NCBI GenBank assembly: GCA_900618425.1
Contig: UZAN01046044.1
Coordinates: forward strand, 1-28,237
Reading direction: 5' to 3'
Length of the DNA stretch: 28,237 bases
Origin: Echinostoma caproni
Lineage: Eukaryota; Platyhelminthes; Trematoda; Plagiorchiida; Echinostomatidae
Within the stretch, counting starts at the first letter, position 1, and every line of letters begins with the position of its first letter. The notes beneath the pieces are model-generated. The model ran no database searches. It saw only the letters and a program-made list of their open reading frames with translations, and was not told where the DNA came from. Positions 1 to 10,704 of this stretch are shown here, piece after piece. The translations under genes were made by a program, and so were the position numbers.

Positions 1-1086
1 TGACCTGATATGAATCGAAAATTCAGCTCTGGAAATTTGCTAAAGAGTCCTTGAGCATTGGTATAGCAACAGTTTAAATATTTTCGGTGTAGAAATCCGA
101 TTGGATTAGAAGTGATATCTTGGCCGACCTCTTCGCGGTCGGCTTGACAGAGAAAGCCATTCAAAACTCGGATGTCAGTTATCTGTTTTCCTTTCAAATT
201 TGTTGTCCATGAAAATCACACCCGCAAACATCTCGAAACTACTACCGAAGGTCCCTTTCGTATTTGCTTCTAACAGGAAGTAAATTCATCAGATTGTTCA
301 GGAAGAACATTTTATCGTGACTAAACATCGCGCCGCTCCATTCTGCCTTCCGTCTGACGTGATTTATGACCCAACTGACTCGATCCACAGTACGATATTC
401 CATCATCCCGCGATGTTACTCCCATCTTTCTATTCTGGTTGTTTGTAGTAGCACTTGATATCCGCAGTAAAAACCAACGTTCAACTGTTTCAAACCCTGC
501 CATTTGATACATTTGTTATATGGTTGGATGGGACACGTGACAATTGTCTCTTAGTCTTCTTCTTTAACATTCCTCGCTTCTTCTCTGATGCATAATCGCA
601 TGGATCCTTCCAGTTGTTCAAGATAAACTTTCTTCATATATGAATACTGTGATCGGATTGCTTACATTCAATCCTTGTAGTCAAGTAATTTTTCTCGCTT
701 TCAACTCAGAAAGCGGCGGAGCGTGCAGCATTATCATATTTCTGTAAATGAGCGGTCATGAGTTATAACGTGATAAAATGGAATGCGTTGGCTTCGAGCA
801 CAAAACCCTCATAGTGTGAATCTGACTCACAGAACATCGAACAAGAAACTGAATGCACATATGTGACTCATTATGTTCAATAAATGAGGTGCGCTGTACA
901 GTTGTTTGCCAGTGTTCAAGAGGTATGCAACCCTTTAAGTACATTATCCAAGATAAAATCAATTCAGTAAATCAACGCTCAAAGTCGTATATGAGCGATT
1001 TGTTTCTCAATAAGCATGCCACGAAATATGCTTCCTCAGTATAAAGGATTTGTCAAGGTAGACATCAGTTAAAAGAAAATTACTAG
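1..1086. other. Non-coding stretch, no gene recognised
   Basis: I see no supported gene here. The open frames at 321-512 (minus), 756-962 (minus) and 853-1044 (plus) are short, overlap one another and show no family signature. The stretch is probably an upstream intron or intergenic sequence of the gene whose exons begin near 1087. No repeat or tRNA-like box is evident. Confidence 0.5.
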
Positions 1087-1206
1087 CCTGGAGTGATGGT
1101 ATGAAATTCTTTATCAATGGACAGGGTCGCGCAAGTCCTTTCCAATTTCCCAGCTGTGCACCTCAAGATCAGCATAATCAATTGGTAGAAGATTTGGGTA
1201 ATATAG
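1087..1206 (+). CDS. Probable coding exon (120 nt) of the main gene
   Basis: The exon is read from a TAG acceptor at 1085-1086 to a donor GTAAAT at 1207. It encodes about 39 residues starting WSDGMKFFINGQG and ending LVEDLGNI plus a split Gly. It enters and leaves after the first base of a codon, the same phase as the other plus-strand exons, and it joins in frame to 1419-2228 across a 212-nt intron. The donor is good. The acceptor is weak because it has an A-rich tract instead of pyrimidines. Alternatives are an exon beginning with the ATG at 1101 (first coding exon) or one entering at the CAG before 1125. I recognise no domain. Exon limits are inferred. Confidence 0.45.
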
Positions 1207-1418
1207 GTAAATGTTCCATTTCTGGTTTGAATTATTTCCCAATTTTATATTCATATCTGTTGGATGCTTTTTTTCTAAATTTTCATAAAATGTCGCTATA
1301 CCTTTTCAACACTATTTTTCACCCCACACTTACGTCTGCTGTACTTTTATCTCATTCGATACTCCCCATGAATGGTAAATGGTGAATACGGAATTGTTTC
1401 ACGTCTGTCTCTGGGTAG

Positions 1419-2228
1419 GTTCCATTGAATGCACTCCTCGCACACTACATCCTATATCCATCCAAACGGGAATTCCCAATTCACTTCGGTTTGATTCACA
1501 AAAGTTTGATGAATTATCTGTGACTGGTTTTTTAAGTACAAATGACTCGGTCTCTTCGACCGGTGAGCTTGGTATCACCACACAAACAAGAATCCCTGGA
1601 TGGGACAATGGACTGATTGTGGGAGTTACGCGTGGTCAAACCAAGGCATCTATCAACGTCATGCACGCGAATTTCAACCGCACAGAGGATAGTCAGAACA
1701 CTGAATCTGGCTATCGTGCTCCATGCTCATATCTATCGACCGCGCTTCAACCGATCCGTAAACGAGCACGCAGTGTGGACGAGACGTACCATCGCGTCTG
1801 CACGACAATAACAACCCATAAAGAAGTCAATCTTAGTCGCACGCCGAATTTGACGGTTGATTGGTTCAATGCACAACTTCGGGTCCATACATTACCAAGC
1901 ACACACGTATCTGAGAATGTAACTCTGTGGACCCGGATTCACAGTGTTATTTCTCCGGACACCATAAGTGGTAATGATTCTGAGCTAACTACACATTCTG
2001 AACAAATATTTAAAATCAATCAACCGACCTCTGTAGATTGGATGGATGAAGTTGGAATAGAATTGACTAGAGAACGCTCGCATTCCCGTACCTCGATATC
2101 CGTTAAAAGAAAGTCTGCGTCATCGGTCCCTTCAAGAGCACACCACGCATCACCTCCCTATCCGCGTACAAGACCATTTGAGGTGAAAATTATTCCAAAA
2201 ACAGCCGGAATTCTATCACCTGATGAAG
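1419..2228 (+). CDS. Probable large coding exon (810 nt), unknown protein
   Basis: The frame is open for about 285 codons from 1379. The exon is taken from the acceptor at 1417-1418, which follows a TCTGTCTCTGGGTAG tract, to the donor GTGAAT at 2229. It is 270 codons long and enters and leaves in phase 1. The protein is polar and Ser/Thr-rich. Near its end is a basic-serine segment (RERSHSRTSISVKRKSASS), then a Pro/Arg-rich stretch and FEVKIIPKTAGILSPDE. No signal peptide, membrane span or known fold is visible. Overlapping frames at 1399-1608 (minus) and 1617-1811 are shadows. It splices in frame to 7209-7256 or directly to 12404-12592. The family is not recognised. Confidence 0.6.
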
Positions 2229-5200
2229 GTGAATAGCAGTGTTTTAATGTGTTTTGCTGCAACCACTATCTGCTCATCCCTGATTCACTATATGATTATG
2301 ATTTGTTTGGTGAAACTGATTTGTATTTTATGTGTAAATTATCTCCAGTGGCTCTGCCCAGATCGTACTCGGTCATTCGCATTCTCGGTATTCTCAAATC
2401 ATTCTTGCCAACCCGATGATTACATTTTTCACCATGATTTTCATTGCACTTTGCCCGTGTGAATTCTGCATACACAAACCTACTCATTGGTGCATTAATC
2501 ATACCATACTTATATCAAACCGGTTTCAAATCCGCCTTGTTTTACTGTCATTTCGATATCATGTGTACCCATATACATCATTTTATCTTCAGAAATTTTC
2601 ACCTACTGCATGTATTTGAAAACAAAACATAGCTTGCAGATATTAAATCTGTTCCCCGAATCAGTTCACATAGCTTGAGGGTTAACAACCATACACATCC
2701 GGGGTTCAGCTGACCACACCCTCAACGAGATAAGGTACTACACTAGCGCTTGATGAAAATTCCTTTCAACATGGTGAAGATAAGTAATATGAGATGCGGG
2801 GACTTCGTCCACACTCCTTCGACGCTATGGTGCTTGCTTTGGGGTTTTACACAGTATGCATGATACGATAATTATTTGAGCATAACTGCAATTTATCAAA
2901 TCAAATGGTTGAAAAATGGTCTACTGAATTGCAATTTTGCGATCCCCATGGAAACTAAACGTGGAATTGATTTCGCCTAGAGGTTATTAACTGATGGTAA
3001 TTTAAGTGAATCACACTCAAGTTTTGCATAACCTTAGATGAGTGTTAGGTCAATTTGATGGCCCCTAGTTTCAAACTTTTACAAACGAGAGGAGGCGAAA
3101 CCTATTTTTCTCCCTCGATCCTTTCAATCGTGTATTACTTCGTTGATTCAGCCCTCTTGTTTCTCATCCCAAGAAAGATGAAAAAATCTATCATAAGCTG
3201 TTCTTCTAAGGTTTTTCATTTTTATGCAAAGGTGACTGATGAACGTCATTCAGTCTGGTTGCTGGAACCAGTTCTGATGTTAAGTTTCCATCATCAGAAT
3301 GCATACGGTTATGACGTTTACTGTAGGCACATCGTCATATTTTGCTCTTTTTTCGTGGGATACGTATCGTATGCCCAGCTTCCATCTCTATCAATATAAA
3401 ATTTCCATATAAAAGACACACTATCTGATCAAATGTGATTAGCTTGTCACTTTTTTTCTAGTCAAACTGTAAAAGTAAGTCAGTATTTAAATAAATCAGT
3501 TCATGAGCATCTCAATTTAATTTAGGTCTCTGACTTGTCCCACAGAGCACATTTCAAACAAAACAACAAAGTGACAGACGAGCGCGTTTTCTGTTATTCG
3601 TATCCATGCCAATACATCTCAATATATTTATCACTAGTTGGAAATAATAAAAGAATTGGGGAAAATCAAATCACATCACAGATTACTAGAAATTGCTTTC
3701 ATCATGAGACCGGAAATCAGATTCACCATGATCTCATAGTTGTTTGTTCACCCATCCGATTTAATTTCCAAGTTTTAATTTTAGTCCTTCTAATTCTTGA
3801 TCTTTATTTATTTCAAAAGAGGAACTCAATGCTTTCTTTTTCATCTAATCTGTTGAGGGGAATCTTCCTCTTACTTGATAACTTCTAGAAATGTGTCATG
3901 AGAGAGTGAACGAATTCGATGAAAACAGTTTTTCGAATGACAGGCACCATGATAGAGTTGTTCATCAAAATGAGTGTGACATAACCATTCATGTTATATA
4001 CTGGATGTTACGCACTGAATCATCAATTCATGTGTTTTTCTTTTGATCAGCCTTTATTTGTACCAATGAAATACGAACCATTAATCAAAGATTCGTACTT
4101 GAATCGAACGTAAGAAACCATTTTGAAGGTATTTTGTTTACGATATTTACAGATCAAACGGTTTATCAAATAGAATAAGTGGTCCAGGAGACAGATAGGC
4201 GAAAAACAAAACCAACAAAAACCGTCACATGTCTGTGTAAGTAAAGTCTTTGTTTGTGCAAACTGAAACCGAATTCAAATAAGTTCCAATGAGTAAATGA
4301 ACGTTTTGAGGCACCAAAGAAATCAAATATTTGCTAACGAATTCAGTTATGTTGATAACTACTAATTTGTTTGTGTTTTTGTTCATAAAGCGAGGTTACA
4401 CCAACGAAAGCATGTTATCATCATGCGTTTTGATTAACAGTTTCAACCGATTGATATAAAAATTAGATTGTCGATAAAGAAAGTTTATCTCAGATTCTCA
4501 AAACGTGTAAATTACAGAATGATCCAATCACTCACCTATTTGAAGTTCAATTTTACCCCGAAGCCACTACTTATTTGATTCGCAAAACTGTTTGACAAAC
4601 CTCTAGTAACATGATTTTAAGGACAATGGGCTCGTTTTCTTTCTCTGATGATTTTCCAGTCCTGTGTGATTTATGCCCCTTCCTTTTCTTGTTTACGGCA
4701 AAGCTCTTCAATCGGACTTGGGTACTTGTTCTTAGGTGGCACTGTTTTATCGAGCACATACGTAACCCTAGTGAAGGATCGCTCAACAATTATGCTTGAA
4801 TCTGGTTTGTGCAAATACCAGTTGGAAGGAGAATATAGAAGTTGAATAAGTTAGACCTTTTTTACCACGAGCGTGATCGTAAACAAGCGTATCAAAAAAA
4901 TCCATGCTTGGGATTCGTGGGGTCTATAGAAATTTCGATGTGGTTTACCGCTGTCGCACAAAGTGGACAGAGGAAATGCTGTTCTCTAAAGCTCGCTCTT
5001 AAGATTTGGATCTGACCTCCAATGCACTGAATCGATCAAGCAGGCTGAGTCCGGATTGGATGACTGCAGAACAAGTCAGCCGGTGTTTGTCCGATCGATC
5101 AGTCGATGTATCTATCTGATTGGTGCGTCACTGCGCCGTTCTCGTATGCGCGATTTATCCTATATATTTGCGTATCGAACTCTAATCACAAAAGAATACA

Positions 5201-5331
5201 CACTGACTGTTGTCTCCAGCTGTGTTCTCTCTCACGTTATTGTTGGGGTTTAAGCAAGAGTCTCTCGAGTATAGACCGAACACAGCAGTTAATTTGTTCT
5301 CCGAGTTGGAAGTGTTGTTCGTAGACATTTC
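2229..5331. other. Long intron-like stretch without a supported gene
   Basis: This AT-rich sequence lies between the exon ending at 2228 and the next clear feature. Open frames at 2416-2632, 3055-3399 and 3535-3888 are hydrophobic or AT-driven and show no coding-like composition. The acceptor TTTTTTTCTAG at 3452-3461 is strong and is followed 13 nt later by GTAAGT, but the phase-1 reading of that tiny segment hits a stop, so I do not call it. No tRNA-like or retroelement protein is recognised. Confidence 0.4.
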
Positions 5332-5400
5332 GTAGCCAGGCTAGGCAACATTATCACACTATCCGTGTGAATACATTGTCCCGGTTCGACCCCACCCCGC
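5332..5400 (+). mobile_element. Degenerate tRNA-like (pol III) SINE trace
   Basis: A box A-like sequence TAGCCAGGCTAGG (about 5333-5345) is followed by an exact box B, GGTTCGACCCC, at 5383-5393. The spacing is that of a tRNA or tRNA-derived SINE. No acceptor stem can be folded convincingly, so this is at most an old SINE head. It could be chance. Confidence 0.3.
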
Positions 5401-5419
5401 CCTCACAGTATGTCCATCG

Positions 5420-6905
5420 AGTCGCATAACATGGCGACAAAAAAAAAACATCAATTGGTTCTGTGCTAAAGCCAGTTCACAGGTTCTTCAGTTTTGACAG
5501 ATGTCACATGTTGCGTTTAACCAAGCATGTGCGATCAGTGTAGACCATCCAGGTGATTCACGGAGGTTCATTGGAATCAGTTGACAAATATTGCCAATTG
5601 ATGTAGCATTTCCTGTTTTTAAGTAACCATTGATCAGTTTTTAATATCTTTTTGCCACCGCTTAGTAGCCACTGCATATACTTTCCCATCTACAGCCTAG
5701 GGGAAAAACCAATACCTTTCCACGAACACCTCGCCGATACCCATAAGACATAAGGTCACAGCACTTCGGAAGCCTTTGGTCAAATGACGTCACTTGATAG
5801 CCTAATATGCATCACGTGGAAATTTTCTGCTCAAATAGGAAGGAACACAAGGAGGAGTTTTCATGTTTTATGGAAAAATGTCATTTCAGTATCCCAGGTG
5901 AGAATAATTTATCGGAGATTTGATAAAGGTGCATTGTGCACGTCAAATACACCTACCACAGAAAACTGGTTAATTCCAACAAATTGCTTGTTTGTGTATT
6001 GGCAAGATTATTCGACGGTGATTGGATCTTCTGGGCGGCTGTGAATCTGATCCGTGTAATTGTGTACAGCGTTCCACACTGTTCCTTTAAACACACTGCA
6101 ATCTTCTTTCAATCAGATTACCAAGTGGAATAGAAGCTGGAAGACAACCTGCTGGCCGACTAGAGCATTGTTGAGAAGAACTACCACGTCGAAATCTGGG
6201 TATTCACGGTATCACTTTGAAAGAACATTCTACCAGATAACTGCTCCAAATCTTAGTGTTCCGTTAAAAATATGACTAGAATGGGAAATTTGAAGTACAT
6301 GGACCCAACCGAAAAATTTACAAATGAGACACGGATATTGACGCGGTCCGAGTGTTTCGATCACCTTGTTAGAGGTACTAGGAATATCATTTTATGAAGT
6401 GCTTGCTAAAAGCAATAGGATTTGAGTGCTGCTACCATAGCTGGTTGTTGTTGCCCCCGAGAATAAAATGGGAGAATTGTTGTTGAGTGAACATTTATTT
6501 TCGGGCGAAGATAATATCTATACCATCTGTGATCTATCGCAAATTAGATCGGATATTCTATGTAGACTATTAATTTTCCATGATTTTTTCTAGCTTGCAC
6601 GGATTCACATACATCGTGTATTTCTCTTGTCTTGTGACTCTTAGCCTATGACACTTCTATCATTACCTACATGTTTCAACGATTTTATTTATCTATTAGA
6701 TCGTATTTAACAACCAAATAATAGCACTGGATACCAGTTTTATCCTTATCAATTCTGGAGCTGCTGCTTCTGGTCGAGAGTCACTAACCTTAGCCCTGAG
6801 CTAGCATAAACAATGAATGTTTGATAAAACTGTTTCTTCAGTTGCGCGATGTGATATCATTGATGTACGAAAGTAGTTGGTGAGGTGCTCTCGCTAACTA
6901 CTGGC
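5420..6905. other. Non-coding stretch, no gene recognised
   Basis: Open frames at 5784-6044, 5936-6133 and 6060-6275 overlap in different frames and look random. An A9 tract lies at about 5441-5449. A tiny acceptor/donor pair around TATCCCAG (near 5890-5897, followed by GTGAGA) is probably accidental. Confidence 0.4.
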
Positions 6906-6941
6906 CCGTTACACTTTCTTGTACTCTATAAAGTGTAACGG
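6906..6941. repeat. Perfect 12-bp inverted repeat (hairpin)
   Basis: CCGTTACACTTT at 6906-6917 is exactly complementary to AAAGTGTAACGG at 6930-6941, with a 12-nt loop between them. The stem is perfect and of mixed composition, so it is not a simple-repeat artefact. No adjacent gene or poly-T tract suggests a terminator. It may be the tip of a small foldback element or a structured intron segment. Confidence 0.6.
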
Positions 6942-7208
6942 AACCAATTTATGGCTGATTTCCTAAGGCGTCATCAGCTTACAAAAAGGTCGTATACCAC
7001 CAATCTACTAATTTCATAGGATTAAAGAAAAAGCAGTTGAGTAGGCAAAGAACGTAGTATATTTCTAATTTCCGAAGTCTTTGATAGAGTAATCTCCCAA
7101 ATACTGCAACTAAATAAGCGTTGTAATAACGATGTTCAGGAACCACTTCTTGATTGAAATTAATTTTATTGACTGAAAAACCATGTCAGTGTGATGGTTC
7201 TTTTGTAG

Positions 7209-7256
7209 GGTCTGTTGTTGTCCACGGGGTTCCACTGGAATCCTTCTCTTTGCCTG
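7209..7256 (+). CDS. Probable 48-nt micro-exon of the main gene
   Basis: A good acceptor (TGGTTCTTTTGTAG, ending at 7208) is followed 48 nt later by a consensus donor GTAAGTAAT at 7257. The exon is a whole number of codons. In phase 1, the phase shared by the neighbouring exons, it reads SVVVHGVPLESFSLP with a split Gly at each end. It joins in frame to 2228 on the left and 12404 on the right. Including or skipping it leaves the frame intact, so it could be a cassette exon. The splice sites are the strongest pair in the window. Function is unknown. Confidence 0.55.
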
Positions 7257-7379
7257 GTAAGTAATCTCCCACATATTCTCAAATCAAACTATATACTGTT
7301 TTATGATAGAAAAGATGGACTTCATTTGATTATATGATAAATTTATTGTGTAAATGAGACGTAAGCTAAAGAGATAGGA

Positions 7380-7426
7380 AGCATTTGACAGCTGTTTTGA
7401 CTCGGTTGGGTCTCATCAGCAGTGCT
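7380..7426 (-). ncRNA. Hammerhead ribozyme remnant (Penelope/SINE-associated type)
   Basis: On the minus strand, CTGATGA (plus 7413-7419) is followed by a stem II of GACCC/GAGTC with an AACC loop, then AAAA, then CAGCTGTC. This matches the hammerhead order CUGAUGA, stem II, GAA, a short palindromic stem III (ACAG/CUGU), and a UC cleavage position. The conserved G12 is A here (GTCAAAA where GTCGAAA is expected), so self-cleavage is probably lost. Stem I is partly kept (AGCA with TGCT). Short-stem-III hammerheads of this form are known from Penelope-like elements and from schistosome SINEs. The copy at 13378-13447 supports the assignment. Confidence 0.6.
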
Positions 7427-7464
7427 AATTCATTGTCCCGAATGGAGATCGAATCTGGAACCTC
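7427..7464 (-). mobile_element. Retroelement flank upstream of the hammerhead remnant
   Basis: Read on the minus strand, this begins GGTTCCAGATTCGATCTCC and runs into the hammerhead. It resembles the minus-strand sequence at 8601-8648 (GGTTCATGATTCGATCCCC) over about 35 nt. Both contain a box B-like GATTCGATCYCC. It is probably the body of the same dispersed element that carried the ribozyme. No protein is encoded. Confidence 0.4.
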
Positions 7465-8284
7465 ATAGATAAAATGCAAGTGTACCACTGATTTTCTGTG
7501 TTACTCTTTCGGTTCCTTAATAATTAGAGAGCTCGTCTATAACAAATTTCTTTTCCCGCTTTATGAGACCAAGCGTTTTACTTGCTCTGTTCGTGTTCAA
7601 TTAAGGGTGCGAAATTCCAAAGTGAAAATATCCTTTTCATCTCAACATCATTAGAACGGGTCACTCAGTTCCACTCCAGTCTCCACCTTGGTGTGACCTA
7701 GTCATCTGCACAAAAAGGTTCGTAATCCGCTTTTTGTCGTTTCATTTCGCTACTATGGCAGATATCTAATGTGGCGAGATGGTAAAATGTTTTAACTGTA
7801 GCTGAGGTTGTCTAAGATGCTCAATATGCTAATGATAGTCTACTGGATTACGACAACAGCCTTCAGAAGGGCACTCTGGGATGGCTACGACCATTGCAAA
7901 CCGGTTATCTTTCCCAATATCTCAGAAAGTTTGCCTAATGATTGGAGTTTGTTTGAATTATACAGTAAAGATTATAGAACATTCTTTCCCATAAACCACT
8001 GGTTTGTATTTGTCATAAATGCATTTGAAGTCGTACTTAATATTTGGTTCGAAATAGGAAAATTTGATTACTGCTTAGTATTTTAGTAGTTAGAATAAAG
8101 GTTGGAAATGTTGGTTGGGCACAATCATGACATCCCATTGCAAAACTCGAGTCAAATCAAAGGTTTCCTTAAACACTTAAAAATAACCGAATCGGTTTAC
8201 CAACAGGAATAAATAAGTTATCCGAAATTTATCTTATGTTCCTGTCTAACGGAAAGACACCTTGATCGCGTGCTTATGTTTTAG

Positions 8285-8440
8285 CAATAGTGGCATATCT
8301 CGAAGATAAACGTGAACCGAGGAATATGCCAAATCGTTCTCGCCAAGGGAACACGAAACGAATTATGATTTACAGAGAGTATTGTACATTTATAAATGTA
8401 CCGGAACTATTCCGTAGAGCTGCATTCGATTATTCAGTTG
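8285..8440 (+). CDS. Possible coding exon, unknown
   Basis: A plausible acceptor (GTGCTTATGTTTTAG, ending at 8284) opens a frame running to a stop near 8494. The frame begins IVAYLEDKREPRNMPNRSRQ and is charged and coding-like in its first 35 residues. Entry is in phase 1, matching the main gene. The donor is unclear: GTACAT at 8384 and GTTCAA at 8441 would leave in phase 1, and GTATTG at 8379 in phase 2. None is strong. It may be an alternative exon or chance. Confidence 0.25.
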
Positions 8441-8600
8441 GTTCAAACTTAATCAGGTTTGCGAATTCTCAACTTACTGTATTTTTCGTCAGATGATTTG
8501 GCGTTTAAAACGATTAAAATAAATAGGTATTTTATGTGATGAATTCCGTCGTATTCGGAACACAAAAACATAAACTGAAAATCTCGAAAGCGTTATTGGG

Positions 8601-8648
8601 CTGCTTTTATTTTATCCACTGACCCTATCGGGGATCGAATCATGAACC
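8601..8648 (-). mobile_element. Short dispersed-element fragment, related to 7427-7464
   Basis: The minus strand reads GGTTCATGATTCGATCCCC, then a GGGTCAGTGGATAAAA-like segment aligning with GGGACAATGAATTAGC just upstream of the hammerhead at 7380-7426. The ribozyme core itself is absent. It is best read as a truncated copy of the same family. The box B-like motif is the main anchor, so a generic tRNA-like trace remains possible. Confidence 0.35.
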
Positions 8649-9083
8649 AGATACCACAATAGCAACATGTACATCGATTTGATCACCGGACATCTGATTT
8701 GACTGTTTGAACTTGTCTGTAGGCAATATATCACAACCCACCTTTCCAATCTTATTGTGATCTATTACCTTGTTAAAATGTTTCCGACCGAGTTATAACC
8801 TTAGTTATCGTAATACTGAAATGAGTGAAGGTAGATTCTCCCGCAAAGCTTGTACCGACAGGTTGTGCCACGAGGGAGAAGTAAAACGTTTCCGGATACG
8901 TAGTACACGTATGATTTGCAGATAACTAGGCAAAGAAAATGTGAACTGTAGTCTATTGTGAATAATGTTTAGTTATTGAAACTCACAGAAGCAAATATCC
9001 ACAGCCGAGCACAGGTTACAAGTCATAAGGGTCGCTATACTTAGACTGTTAGGATGGAACTCAGTCGGTGTTACTGAAGGGCG

Positions 9084-9478
9084 ATGATTTTCTGCGACTG
9101 CAAACGTCGCTTCAAGCAGCAGAAGCAGCAGCAGCAGAGTGCTGATTTGCGAGCTGCCTTTGGTGATGAAGCGCCTTTAAGAAACACTGTGTTTGAATGG
9201 TTTTCGGAATTCAAGCGCGGCAGGTGGTCCCTAGATGATGAGACACTGTGTGGCTCTCTTGTGGAGGCCACCACAGCGGGCAGCATTGCTGCTGCACAAG
9301 CGATGGTAAAGGAGGATGCGCGGATGACAGTGGATTAACTGGTAAAATCCATCGTGATCAATCCGCCCCATTCTACATGAGAAGCTTGGTCTCAGAAAAG
9401 TTTATGCACGCTGGGTACCCCATCAACTGACTAAGGAACAGAAAGCAGTTCGGGTGAATTGGATCTACGACTTGCCAC
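9084..9478 (+). pseudogene. Mariner (Tc1/mariner) transposase N-terminal fragment, decayed
   Basis: Mariner transposases cut and paste their element using an N-terminal paired helix-turn-helix DNA-binding region and a C-terminal DDD catalytic domain. The frame 9084-9338 contains the family hallmark FGDEAPLRNTVFEWFSEFKR followed by GRWSLDDE. After a stop and frameshift, the next block (about 9373-9473) reads ILHEKLGLRKVYARWVPHQL then TKEQKAVRVNWIYDL, again typical of mariner. The catalytic domain and terminal inverted repeats are not found. The frame is broken at 9336-9338 and by at least one shift. It is a relic without activity. The overlapping minus-strand frame 9071-9286 is a shadow. Confidence 0.85.
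9115..9138 (+). repeat. CAG/AAG trinucleotide run inside the mariner relic
   Basis: A run of CAG triplets interrupted by AAG encodes KQQKQQQQ at the point where intact mariner proteins carry a short Gln/Cys segment before the FGDEAP block. It is probably a local repeat expansion in dead transposase sequence. Confidence 0.55.
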
Positions 9479-9479
9479 T

Positions 9480-10381
9480 GCTGATAACACTGAAAAACGT
9501 TGGCCCAATTGTATAGCGATTCTGAACTCTCCCGTTTGTCGTTTCCTTTGCTCTGCACACAACAAAATGCGTTGTAATGATGTCCAATGTACCACTGATG
9601 CCTTAAAGGACTCATTTATCAAAGACCAACTACTAAAATTAATACCACCTATATGCCTTATTTTTCTTTCATTATTTAATTTTTCAACCTCTGTCAATTG
9701 CGGTGGTTATTTTGCTTTGTCCAGTTTTACAAAAGCAACAACATTTTGAGCATCATCAAATCTGGTGGCGTATTTACACATGATTAAATCAGCTAGGAAA
9801 TTTATTATCATTTGTTTTCTTTGATTCATCAGTTGCTTGTGTTTTACATTTCATCTTTAATATTTCTTTGTGGTGTGGTTTTTTGAGAAATCGAATTAAA
9901 CCTGAAGGTCAATTTCCCGAAATGTATGGAATTAGTAGGAGCGAGAAAATCAGATAGTCATTCCCAAACATACTCATGGAAAAGTGAACTTTATCTTTAG
10001 GCCATGTTGGGACACAAGTTTTACTAAACCTTGCACATTGCACCCCTTGATTCAGTCCGTCGCCTTCCGTCACATGCAAATCTTATCACTTTCGGTCAAT
10101 AACTTTTGTCCTTATTGTAAACATTCTGATCATTTTTTATATAACTCCATATTGTTTATTTTCTGATCGGTGGTATATTTTAACGTACCGGAATCTGCAC
10201 ACTTTTATAAGCACTCGAAACAATTTTTATTTGAAGCGGGGGTTCAAACTATTCATCTGCTCAAAAGCATTTTTTGTGCCCCAGTCAGTTGGGTCCGTCC
10301 AAAATCCCCCTTCTGTTTGATGCCAATAGAACTTTCGCAGATCAAATTTCGCATAGCCATTGCGGGTGTTTATTAGTCTAG
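9480..10381. other. No gene recognised
   Basis: The frames 9459-9749 (plus) and 9431-9697 (minus) overlap and have no family signature, and the mariner similarity stops before them. Frames at 9984-10166 and 10170-10376 are AT-rich and random in appearance. The C-terminal half of the mariner transposase is not here. Confidence 0.4.
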
Positions 10382-10647
10382 CAGCGCGTTGCACGCGACA
10401 AAAGAAGTTGATTTGTATCCAAAAGAAACAAGCTCCACTGGCGAAATTGAATCGACACCAGAACCTTACTGTATTCTCCGCCTTTATTCAATGTTTTCGA
10501 TTCGGAAGGAAATCATACGGTGTATCGTTGAGGAAGAGACTCTTGGCGAATTTTCAGTTCTACTAATTGCATTCCAAGTCTTGACAGACTCACTATGCAA
10601 TAGCAGCAATAAATTTTGTGGGTCCAACCAAGGAGTCCAGATGACTG
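10382..10647 (+). CDS. Coding-like block ending in a good donor, unknown
   Basis: A frame is open from before 10382 and reads ATKEVDLYPKETSSTGEIES, then a hydrophobic/charged segment and CNSSNKFCGSNQGVQMT, ending at the donor GTAAGG (10648) in phase 1. Two entries are possible: an acceptor TTATTAGTCTAG ending at 10381 (phase 2), or GAATTTTCAG ending at 10557, which would give a 90-nt phase-1 exon, 10558-10647, compatible with the main gene. The composition is coding-like in the first third. No family is recognised; it could be an exon, a second gene or old retroelement sequence. Confidence 0.3.
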
Positions 10648-10704
10648 GTAAGGATTCCCCCATTTTTCATTCAGTTAGTATACTGACTGGTTGCCTCTAC
10701 TCAG

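Noticed and set aside
3452..3480. Strong acceptor TTTTTTTCTAG with GTAAGT 13 nt later, as a micro-exon.
   Set aside because: In phase 1 the 13-nt segment contains TAA, and its length is not a multiple of three.
3228..3590. The peptide KVTDER occurs in two neighbouring frames (near 3228 and 3568).
   Set aside because: Flanking residues and DNA do not align beyond a few bases, and both frames are AT-driven and not coding-like.
5884..5900. An 8-nt exon TATCCCAG between TTTCAG and GTGAGA.
   Set aside because: It is too small to support without transcripts and would shift the frame.
6955..6985. TCATCAG near 6974 as a third hammerhead (CTGATGA with a nearby GAAA on the minus strand).
   Set aside because: No stem II can form and no UC cleavage position or stem III follows the GAAA.
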